A DNA stretch of 64,000 nucleotides from Azadirachta indica. Lineage: Eukaryota; Streptophyta; Magnoliopsida; Sapindales; Meliaceae. The stretch spans positions 441,026 through 505,025 of the forward strand of contig CM040444.1 of NCBI GenBank assembly GCA_022749755.1, given 5' to 3'. Under the pieces are notes generated by a model that worked only from the letters and a program-made list of their open reading frames with translations, was not told the origin of the DNA and did no database searches. Positions 35,615 to 45,112 of this stretch are shown here, one piece after another (positions within the stretch are counted from its first letter, which is position 1; each line of letters opens with the position of its first letter). A program made the position numbers and the translations under genes.

Positions 35615-36157
35615 TGTTGCGTATATTATGAATACAAGTACACATGTCACAGGTAAGCAATATAGTGATGAGACAGTATAAAAATCATACAAAAATCATC
35701 AAATTTAACAACATGTGGTGCGAAGGTTCTGTTTTCAGCACAAGGGCATTGAGGAGGTAGAAGGCATGGCGTGAACACGCCATGGTTTGGCGCAGCTGCG
35801 CCATTGATTTTGCCAACAAAGGCTTATCATGCGATATATTTCAATAAGACCCCTTTACTTTTAATTATTTAAACTTTTGATCTCTGTTTTGATTTGTTTT
35901 TAATTTAGTCCTCGTTTGCTTGCATTTTGATCCCTAAGAATAAAACTTTGTGATTTCTACAGATGGTTAGCGAACATGCTTTTATGCTCCATTTTCATGT
36001 CCTTTATGTTAAAATAAGTTATCACTTAGAAAATAAAACTAAAATGCTTAAAAAGTAAAATAACTATTTAAAACGGATTAAATAACACTAAGTACACTAC
36101 TTAAAAATAGATAATTCAAATATAATCATGTAGCAAAAATAAAGATATCAAATATCA
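35615..36157 (-). repeat. 5' LTR of the gypsy element
   Basis: It begins TG and ends CA on both strands (plus TGTTGCGTAT...AATATCA). About 200 bp at its right end match 30948-31142, the remaining piece of the 3' LTR. It contains a GC-rich palindromic patch near 35764-35806 with the words ggcgtgaacacgcc and ggcgcagctgcgcc. Confidence 0.75.
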
Positions 36158-36159
36158 TT

Positions 36160-39100
36160 ATGTAAAAGAATTAAAATTTAATTGATCATAATAATTACTA
36201 TAATATAACTTAATTTTGTATTTCTCTTTTTACTCATTTTTTTAGGATTCCTCCTATTCGTTTAAATTAGAATATTCCCTTATATTTATTAATAAAACAA
36301 TCATATGCTGGAATTTGTAATAAAACTAACTCATATTTACATTATCAACCAAAGTCTTGTAGTTCTTTCCATTCTTCTTTTCTAAATCTTTTTTCTCTAT
36401 CTATATATATTGAAAAGAAGGCATTTTCCATCGTAAGGGCAGGAGAATGACCAATACCTTCCTTGAGTTTAGTTTAACTAATCAAATCTTCCTATATTTT
36501 TAAAATTTACCTGTTACATCCTAATGTTATTTGACTAACAGTTAAATTGTCTTTTTAAGGGTAAATTCTTCTTTTAATATTATAAAAATAAAATTTTTAT
36601 TAAATTTTATTTTTTTATTAATATTATTTTTTCTTTATAATTTAAATAAAAAATATATAATAAAATAAATATAAAAATAATGAATTAATCTCCGAAAACA
36701 CTAATCCCAAAATACCTATTTCTTCTTTCCAGAGAATGTCACCTTCTTCTTCTTCTTCCAGAACTAGAATATGCCAATTTTCATCAAAATTTACTTTGTG
36801 GTTGGAGGATAACAAGGGCATAACATGTTAAAAACTAATGCAATAAAGATTTAGGCATCCCAAGTTCTCTCAATACTACAAGTTTTGGAGAAACTTTCTT
36901 CTGCAAATTTTGGATAAACATCCAAGATTTTTTCCTAAGAGCTTTAATAACATTTTCATCATAGAGAAGCACACTTTTGAGGAAATTATAAAGGGATATT
37001 TTCATATACCTCTCTTAAATTTATGGAAATCACACTTAGATGGAAAGTTTATAGCAATTCATAGTTATCTCTCTTGCTACAGTAACTCCATCCAATTGAC
37101 TATTAGTTGACCATTAAAATAAGGTAATATGGCAACATTATACTGATTTTATTCTTCTCAACTTATTTTTCAATTTTATTTACTAAAAATTAAATAAATA
37201 CAACCTAACCTCTTTAGATAAATTATTTCATCTTATTTAATAAAAATTTACAGAATCAATATCGGAACTAAACATAACCCAATAAAAGTTACTTCACAAA
37301 TTGATACTGAAAAAAACTTCCCCAACCATAACCCAAGCATAAGATCTAAAGCTTGGCTTCAATTTGATGCATACCAAATCAAAATTTTTTGAGAGATTCA
37401 TCGAAGCCAAAAAGCATATTTACAAAACCAATTTATTCTGTGTATATACAATGTCTCCAGAAACTTTCTCTTATATTTAAATCATAAACCAAAAAAGTAA
37501 AACACGCCTAAAAAAAATTCATCCATCATTCGATTATATCAATCTATTAAAAGAACCAAAACTAAAAATCAAGTTCAGTTACCATTATAAACCCATTACA
37601 AACCAAAACCAAATGCGTTTGGCTACACATTTCAAACCAAAACCAAAATTTGAGTTTTGTCAAATATTACAAGAATCAAAACTAAAAATTGTGGATTCCA
37701 CACCTTCAAGCCAATTTGGTTGAAGATTCCACTAATTGTATCTTCTAACCGAAGGCAAACAATTACAACTTGAATCACGAGTGTCACTCAGACCTTAAAC
37801 CAGAAGGACTTAACTACGTGCTTCTCCAACTTTTACAATTAAGTGACTTATAGGTGTCATTCAAACCTTATACAAAGTGTATTTTCCTCACACTTAGCCT
37901 TACAAGAATTACAAAAAAAAAATATATTCTTGATAAAATAATTTTATCAAAAATAATTACAAACGCTCTATTTTAAAGAATAATACACATGAAAAATTAG
38001 AGTGTATATGAATTAGACATTTGATTCACAATTCTAAGTTCAAAGTATTCAAGCCTCTTAATTCAAAATGAATACTGGCTAGTATTTATAGTAAGAAATA
38101 AAATATGACCATTTATAGCTGATACTAGACATCCAAACTTTCAAAAACTTATATTTTAGTCCATTTTCTAAGTTATGAAAGTCTTATATTTTAGTCCAAT
38201 CATTGTTACTGACCATTTGAATTTAAATTCAAAAATATAACTGTTCTCACTATTTTGTAGTTCACTGTGCATCAATTTTGTTAAACAATTACACTATTCA
38301 CAGGTTTAATTAGGTTTGGCTCAACTAGATAGTGACCAAGTTTGACTTTTCATAAGGTTTTAAAACTTTACAATTAGGTCCATATTCAACTTCAAAACTT
38401 TAGCAAATAAGCTCTTTCCAAAATGGTCCCTATTATTTCAAAATAAAGTTTTCACAAAAATATAAATTTATTTCCTAGAGAAAATTATTTTGTGAAAAAT
38501 ATATTTTCTAAAAATATGATTTTAATGCAATTTCAAGGAATATATATTTTAAGCTTATTAATGCAAATCAATAATCAATTTAAAGACACGTTACAAATAT
38601 TTAATCACCTAATATGCGTATCTTTAATTCTTCAAATCTATTTTTGATTTGGTGTTGGGGCTTCTAATTTTGCTTTTCATGAATACTTTGATTTGATATT
38701 ATTTGAATATTCATAATTGCTCCAATTTTTAGTGCCAGAAAAATCATAATAAATATTACACAAAAAATTTAGTTAATTAACGATATTAATATCTATTATC
38801 ATCAAAATAATAGGTTATGAGTTTTAAGGTTAACAAAGACCCAATTTTTCACTACTGTTACCACCGTTTTGTTTATATAGGGTTTACTTAAAACTTAAAT
38901 TTTAAATTTATTTAAATTAATAAAAAAAAAAAATAAATCATATGAAATGAGTGTACTTAGAAATAAAGATAATGGGTTGGTTCAAAATAAGTTAGTAAAT
39001 GGGATGTACTTAGATAATAACATGGTGTCAATAGTAGTTATATTTAAAAAGACTTATTTACCCTTTTTAAGTATAAATTTAATGGAAGAGTTTAACGGCA

Positions 39101-40260
39101 TATTTGTAGGATTAACATTTTCTAAAACATTGGGTTTGAATTGTATATTGTCAAAATATGTCGGTGGCTATTTAAAATTATTTCTAAATTATTTAACAAA
39201 AAATTAACTCCTACAATTACCAAATTTTTAATTTATTATTAAAAAAATGTATCAGCAATTTTAAATTTTTCACCAAATCTCATAATATAAATTAAATTTT
39301 TTATACCTTTTCAATAATATTTTTAATAAACTAATTTTTCACAAAATAATTAAAAAAATTTCACGTATCATCACAAAATAATTGATGAAAAAAAGTAATT
39401 GACAACAATGACAATTTGATTAACACTAATTAATATCATTCTTTTGTTCACCTATATAAATAGAAAAATAAATAAATGCAGTAGTAAATTATGATCGAAT
39501 TTTTAATAGAATTAATAAAAAGTTAGTGAAAATATATTAAATCAACCTTAGAATTTAATGTTTCATGACTATTTTATTTGATATCAATTGATTATTTTTA
39601 TTCTATAAAAAATCATTATTCAATTATTAAAAATTATTTAATTTTCTAAATTGCTCATTATTTCATTAATTTTTTCTTAAGCAAAAGAAATTGAAAATTT
39701 CTGAAATTGATTAAATAGAAAAATAGTAAAGATTTATGAAGGACTTAATTAATTGAATTAGATAATTGTAAACTTTTATGATTATAAAAAATAAGATGGA
39801 TTTATATGTAATTAATTAAAAAAAATGAATTTTATTGCAAGAAACAGGCGTAAGCTGAAGAAAGAGGCCTATACCTATCTTTGAACTGGTTGTAAAATGA
39901 GAATAGGCTTTAATATCCATTCCTGGCCTATTTTCCATTTAAGCGCAAAACTTTATCCCAATCTTCGGCTGGACTAGGTAGGGCCCCCGTCCTCATGAAA
40001 ATTTTTATTATAATATATATTATAATATAAGTTCAGTGTAAGGGAATATTTTCTTATATTTTCTCCAAACTCAAAAAATTTCTAGCCATTTCAAAAGGTT
40101 AGGCGATAAATTGGAAAATCGTTCTATTTTTTTTTTTCATTGAAAATGCAAAACTTTTCCTTACACCTCTTAAATTTTAACAGCTACATGTACAATACAA
40201 TCAGCTATACTTAGTTAACAAATAGTTGAGAAAGCTAAAGAGGAAACGAGTTACAGGAGC
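36160..40260. other. AT-rich intergenic stretch, no supported gene
   Basis: No frame here resembles a known protein. A 66-codon open frame at 36910-37110 and one of 86 codons at 38947-39207 have no recognisable motif. Mixed-composition sequence at 37160-38640 may be old LTR material, but I found no matching partner. Poly-A and AT-rich palindromes occur at 38924-38936 and 40010-40030. Confidence 0.6.
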
Positions 40261-40382
40261 TTCAACCTTTTTTCTTCGAGAATCTGATAGCAACACTTCG
40301 CTTCATCCTCTGTATGTATACTGTCCCCTCGACATTATACTGACCCTTTTTCATCTTGTGTCTTTAAAGCTGACTCCTTGTT

Positions 40383-40610
40383 CTATTCGTTCTGTTGTTT
40401 GATTCTGGAAATGGAAACTGCTGAATTTATTTGTTTCTCAGGCAACATGCTTGACTCGAAGCCACCATCAACAATATTATCGTTTTCTAAAAGTGTTTTG
40501 CTGCCTTTATTCAGAGGATTCCATGGGCCACAAGAAGCATCAATATTGCTGAGGAGTCTATAATATTCTTTTAATTGTTTCTGTATGCTTGGCACAAGTG
40601 AGAATCTGAT
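40383..40610 (-). pseudogene. Unidentified host exon fragment
   Basis: After a possible 3' splice AG (minus GTATCAG, about 40605-40611), an open frame encodes SLVPSIQKQLKEYYRLLSNI, DASCGPWNPLNKGSKTLLEN and further polar residues, ending in a stop at 40383. Composition and codon use look host-like and unlike the flanking AT-rich DNA. I do not recognise the family. The LVPSIQKQLKEYYRLL part faintly recalls gamma-tubulin-complex proteins, but that is only an impression. It lies next to a gypsy 3' end. Confidence 0.35.
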
Positions 40611-40765
40611 ACGAACCCCGACTATATTAAACTTGAGACCCAATATCATTACGCATGGAAACAACCTCTTGGAAAGTTAAATCAGATTCACTCAAGTCTG
40701 CAACCCAATTTCAACTTGTGAAATAGAACCTTAGAATAAATACCCTCAAAGTAATTAGTTTTGAT

Positions 40766-41463
40766 TGTAAGAACCTTGATTCAAGTAAGAATCAAAACAA
40801 GAGAAAACACTCTCAATTTTAATTTCATTCGAAAAAAGTAATTCCCCTTCCATGGGAGCATGTGGCTGAATATATAAGGGTACAAGAGATAAGTAACCCT
40901 AATTGGAGTATTTGGCCATAAAATTAAACTTATTCTAACTTAAAATAAAATAAACTGAATTTGGGCTTAATAATTAGAGTTAACAGCCCAAACACATAAT
41001 AAACTATAAATATATGTTTATAAATAAGACTAAAATAGTTAATGGGCTTAAACAGCAACTTAGCCCAAACTGACACATGGAATCCGAAACTTGCATCATG
41101 ATGACGATCTGATTCGAACTGCAATTAAAAGACTTGAACATGCTTGCTTAGCCTTGAGACATCATTCGAATATGGTCTTATACAAATTTGAGAAGTTGAA
41201 TTCCATAGAAGCTTTAATCTTTAGGTTTTGCCTTCTTGTATTTGTGTCAATGTTACTAAGCTCTGATTATTGTCTTGAAGTCCAAACTTGATATTTGACT
41301 CTTTCTTACACTCTTGAATTGTTGCAAGATCATCCCACAAACCTTGAATCATTCTATTCAATGCATCTTTGAATTTCTTCATTCTTGCTCTTGTAACGGG
41401 ACCATTAGGTAGCTGAATTGGATCATTGCTCTTGTGTGCATCCGTATTTGCATCAGGATCCAA
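40766..41463 (-). mobile_element. Gypsy 3' end: polyprotein tail plus LTR
   Basis: The minus-strand frame 41463-41221 encodes PIQLPNGPVTRARMKKFKDA and LNRMIQGLWDD, the well-known C-terminal tail of plant gypsy polyproteins (GPxTRARAKKFKEAL). A block that starts TGTCAGTTTGGGC (41075) and ends CTTACA (40766) fits a 310 bp LTR with a TATA-like motif (CTTATATATTC). The element is truncated at 41463, where host-like coding sequence begins. Confidence 0.75.
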
Positions 41464-41479
41464 GCGTTATCTTCATTTT

Positions 41480-41630
41480 ACTTGTTGGGTATGAAGAATT
41501 GCTGAGCGTTGTTCCTGTCGGTAACGATAAGAAAGAGCAGGAGGTGGCAGTGGCGGTGCAGCCTTCGTACCAGCTCTGCCCTCTGTACGAAGACCAATAT
41601 TATCCTGACTCCATTTGCACCGTCATGTGA
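41480..41630 (+). pseudogene. C-terminal exon of a probable HIPP metallochaperone
   Basis: The last about 45 codons read VVPVGNDKKEQEVAVAVQPS, YQLCPLYEDQYYPDSICTVM, stop at 41628-41630. The end CTVM is a CaaX box for farnesylation. A Lys/Glu-rich linker followed by a Tyr/Pro-rich tail and CaaX is the usual end of heavy-metal-associated isoprenylated plant proteins, which carry metal ions and attach to membranes by their lipid. The heavy-metal domain (MxCxxC) is absent; the sequence upstream of about 41480 is the gypsy fragment. GC content is higher than in the neighbours. Probably the tail of a gene cut by the retroelement. The family call is inference from the tail alone. Confidence 0.5.
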
Positions 41631-41639
41631 ATCAAGGAG

Positions 41640-42530
41640 CAGCTTAATTAATTTATGATTACCACTATGGAATTTTCTTCAAACTCAATTGTGTGCATCA
41701 TGATGATGATGTATAAGATGGATAATTTTGTAATTTTGGGTGTTTTAATGCAGACAGAATTTGAGATAAAGTTTCCAATTCTCAATTTCTTCTCTACCTA
41801 CAAGAAAAATAAATGATACACCAATATGGAAACTTACCCACATTATTCTTGTAAATTAAATTAACCAAAAATTTTAATTATTTCTCAAATTATATGATGC
41901 AAATTTAATGATATTGCATTCAAGATGTCATATATATATACATATATACATATATATGTATATATGTATATATATACAATTCTTAAGGAGTATGCATCAA
42001 CATTTCACTTTAATTAATTAATATAATAATTGGAAGTTTTTAAAACGGCCGGGTAATCATTAATTTATTTTTAATTAATTTTTCAAATAAAGGTTAATAG
42101 TCAACAACTTAATGCGACCAAATGTTAACAAAAAAATTAAAAATTGCAGTAAATTAAAGTATTTAAAGAAAAAAAAAAGTATCCAGAGACTATAAGTCGG
42201 TGCTACATATATATTATGTACTAAAGCGACTTATCGGTCATATTTAATTAAACTTAAAAATCCTTCATCTTGGATGGACCAATTCTTAGAAGCGTGAGTC
42301 TCTCACTTCTTGTTAGTAGACTTCTTTCTGATCTTACTGAGGGCAGAACTTCCTCCCACTTATGTAAAGACATATTTTTGGAATGCATTATAATGGAACC
42401 TATCTAAACTCTCACTTTCAATAGATTTATGATGTGTAAATGTGAATTATTAATAGACTGAACACGTAATATGTAATATTAAAAAAAAAATTACAATTTC
42501 TTACTTTAAACATTGAATTACCACCTACCT
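41640..42530. other. AT-rich intergenic stretch
   Basis: Apart from the palindromic microsatellite I see no feature before the TATA-like element at 42539. Confidence 0.6.
41931..41978. repeat. AT/GT palindromic microsatellite
   Basis: Reads atatatatatacatatatacatatatatgtatatatgtatatatatac, a near-perfect palindrome of about 46 bp that could extrude as a cruciform. It lies some 300 bp after the HIPP-like tail. Confidence 0.85.
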
Positions 42531-42538
42531 AACCTACC

Positions 42539-42547
42539 TATATATAT
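42539..42547 (+). promoter_or_regulatory. TATA-like element before the micro-ORF
   Basis: TATATATAT in otherwise mixed sequence, 66 bp upstream of the candidate ATG at 42613. Confidence 0.3.
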
Positions 42548-42612
42548 CCGCATACATCCATTCGTATTTTTTATTTCAACTTTCTCAAGAAACAAAAAGT
42601 TTTGTTTTAACT

Positions 42613-43381
42613 ATGACAGCATCTTTACCTAAAGAAGACGAGGTACGTGAGAGTAAAATAAAAAATAAAATCATACCTTTAAATGTAATTCATCAACTAT
42701 TTTTTGAATACTTAAATTCACTCTAAGTGTCTTCTATCCTATTTCTCCTTCAAGTTTCCTTATGATGGAAAATATTTTAAATATATATTGCTAGTTTGTA
42801 TTAGTTTAGGCTATCCCTTTTATACTAAAATATTTCATAAGTTAAACACATTTGCTCCCCCCATTTTTGTCCGTCTTTGAAATATCTTTTAAAAAAACCT
42901 TTCTCTAGTAACCACAAAATCTGGAAGTGGCAATTAAGTAGACTGCCACCATCCTTAAAATAAAGTCGCGATTCATTGAAAAAAGACCTAAATAAGCTCT
43001 ACCACTAACACTTATTAATTTACTTTTGTTAATATACAATATTTATAATCAACATGTGAGCTATATAATAACAAAATTCTTACATTTTCTTGCTTGGACC
43101 ATATGTTAAATGAAATATCTTTAAATATTAATTAATAACTTAATATCATTGTTGAACTTAATATCATTTGACACATATTTTTATGTGGTTTGCTTTAATC
43201 TTGAATTATTACTGAAAATTTCAATTTTCAATAATTTCTTGTGATAATTAAACCAAATTGGGATACGTAGTTATATGAAAATAGCAGTAATTCGTAGTTT
43301 TAATAATAATAAACACTTTTTGTCTTTAAAATGTCTTATTAGCGTGTTAAGGTGGAGCCTGATCCAAAGAAATTGACATGA
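42613..43381 (+). CDS. Possible two-exon micro-ORF (22 residues)
   Basis: Exon 1 (42613-42642) encodes MTASLPKEDE and is followed at once by GTACGTGAG, a good 5' splice site. Exon 2 (43343-43381) begins after TGTCTTATTAG, a good 3' splice site, and continues in phase as RVKVEPDPKKLT and a TGA. A TATATATAT element at 42539-42547 lies 66 bp before the ATG and gives a short leader. I recognise no family. It may be a peptide gene, the ends of a larger gene whose middle exon was lost, or chance splice grammar. No transcript evidence is available. Confidence 0.3.
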
Positions 43382-44050
43382 TGTTCATGGATTATCTCCC
43401 CAATTTTATGTAGACTTTTAGCACTTTAATGGCTTTTTGTGGGCTTTTGTTTGTTCTCTTTGATTTGCATTTTGAAAAAGTTGTTGGATCGATCTGTGAA
43501 AATTAAGTGAAAATCAATGGTTTGTTCTGGGATATTTTAGGTTACTAAAGAAGTTGGATTTTCCAGAAATGAAATTTAGCCTGTACTTTTTAGACTATAA
43601 GGTAAGATAAGTAAAATGTCATCTACGAGAAACATGAGGCCCAGTAAGTTTGCATGCAGTATGTCTTGCTTGTTGTATTTGTTTGTAAGTTACACCAAAA
43701 AGGAAGAAACCAAAGCTGATGCAGGTTTGTCAATTAATGATTCATGGAATCTTTAAACTCTCTTTCTGTTCCTATACGCTGCGTCTTGCAGCTTTGCTGG
43801 TTTCCTTTTTATTTTAATGTTTAAATTTTGAATTTTAATTAATTTGTTTGTGATTGTTTTGTGGGATTTTGTTTTAGCCAAATATTTATCCGTGAGTTAT
43901 TTTTGACATGAGATATTGTGTATTCTTCCTAGTAAGTGTTGATTCTACGAAAATATATTGTAAGTTGAAAACTAGAGCCATGAGAAAGAGTGTACGAAGA
44001 CATAGTTCACATATTAACGAAGTTTGTTATCTTCCTCTGTAAATGCAAAT
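43382..44050. other. Intergenic or intronic stretch before the SEC12-like exons
   Basis: No clear exon. A short coding-like piece (YTKKEETKADAG, about 43690-43726) is followed by a GT and could be another decayed exon of the SEC12-like gene; I am not sure. Confidence 0.35.
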
Positions 44051-44060
44051 TTAGATTGTT

Positions 44061-44455
44061 CCTAAGATATGCAGATTGTTTGAAGTATTTGGTCGAGAAA
44101 CAAATTTAAAGTTAGTGGCCAAAAATGTACCTCCTCTCCAAGATGCAGGGCCACAAAATGCCTAGCCATCAATGTTGATGGAGTGGCAAGCAATGCTGTA
44201 TAATTTAATCTGAAATTATAATCTGTCAAATGCATGGTATAAATAACTCAAAATTTAATCTATAATTACATAATCTTCTTCTGCTTTTGAAATATCAGAC
44301 ATCACCATAAGATGTTAATATGTGAAGCTTGTAAGGTCTGACTTCTTTTAACTATTGACAGGATGGACATCTCAGAATAATGAATTGGCCAAGCCTACTC
44401 CTCTTTTTGGATGAACCAAGAGCTCACAAGTTTGTCTTGGATATGGATTTTAGGT
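44061..44455 (+). pseudogene. SEC12-like (STL2P/PREB family) WD40 gene fragment
   Basis: Two exons. The first (about 44061-44202) encodes CRLFEVFGRETNLKLVAKNV and PPLQDAGPQ, then after a one-base frameshift CLAINVDGVASNAV. The second (44363-44454) follows a 3' splice site (CTATTGACAG) and encodes DGHLRIMNWPSLLLFLDEPR and AHKFVLDMDF, ending at a splice donor GTAGGC. These match the WD40 repeat region of plant SEC12-like proteins, membrane-anchored exchange factors for SAR1 in COPII budding at the ER. The frameshift and the lack of other exons make it non-functional. The fragment ends about 30 bp before sequence of a CACTA element end, so it may be carried inside that transposon. Confidence 0.75.
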
Positions 44456-44479
44456 AGGCATTAAGCTTATTTGTTTATT

Positions 44480-45084
44480 CATTAATCTCCATGGGGATTA
44501 AAAATTTGTAGTTTGTGTTTCAACTTATTGTTGTGCTTGTTCTTAAGATTAGGTATATGTTGGTGTTTTGTATCCAAGTTTATACGTATAGAACTTTATT
44601 TTTGTTATTGAATTGTATACGAATACTTGTTGTGCATTGAATTGTATTTCTTGAATTGTAAGATTAATTTTCAATGTATAATTTACAATATTATGCTACA
44701 GGTTAATTTGTACTATTATGTTTGTATTTATTTTAATAAATTCAGTATTTGAAAAATTAATAGGATCATTGTTATTGACAATAGAAATTAATTTCATTTT
44801 CTTAATTTGAAAAATATTTATTGATTAATCTTGTATCAGTAAACAACCATTAACATCATAGAAATCCAACTAATTCTAATTATAAAATGATCAATGATTT
44901 CATATTCAATAGTCTTAATAAACAGGTGACACCCTAAGAACAATGAGTGTTCATACTTTTATTATGATACTCAGTTTGTGTCATCAGTTACTGGCCATGA
45001 CTAATATGTTACTTCTGCCTAGTGTCAATAAAGTATATCATCGATAATAACTCGTCTTCAGTTATAGCCATTTTTCTACTAGTG
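44480..45084 (-). mobile_element. CACTA transposon end (tip at 45084)
   Basis: On the minus strand it begins CACTAGTAGAAAAATGGC, a typical plant CACTA tip. It continues with subterminal words such as TTTATTGACACTAG, GTCATGGCCAGTAACTGATG and GAGTATCATAATAAAA. The whole 600 bp matches 55655-56260 in the opposite orientation. The element body lies to the left, where the SEC12-like exons are. No transposase frame is visible. Confidence 0.75.
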
Positions 45085-45111
45085 ATCGTGCTATGGCTAT
45101 TTTTTTTAGTG
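45085..45111 (-). repeat. Duplicated CACTA tip
   Basis: Directly after the tip at 45084 a second, similar tip occurs: on the minus strand CACTAAAAAAAATAGCCATAGCACG. The two tips are imperfect direct repeats about 27 bp apart. Confidence 0.45.
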
Positions 45112-45112
45112 G

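Larger units (their letters stand above)
30948..36157 (-). mobile_element. Ty3/gypsy element, internally deleted
   Basis: On the minus strand: 5' LTR (36157-35615), primer-binding site, gag, protease, then integrase tail, a long 3' non-coding region, polypurine tract and partial 3' LTR (31142-30948). Reverse transcriptase, RNase H and the integrase catalytic core are missing. The protein motifs match the plant lineage with a long 3' region (Athila/Tat-like). The right edge of the 15.7 kb duplicated segment falls inside its 3' non-coding part at 31684. Confidence 0.85.

Noticed and set aside
36394..36420. Helitron-like 5' end TCTCTATCTATATATATTG
   Set aside because: No 3' hairpin with CTRR end was found and the preceding base is not the A expected for A-T insertion.
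38947..39207. 86-codon plus-strand frame
   Set aside because: AT-rich, no motif, no splice or promoter context; compatible with chance.
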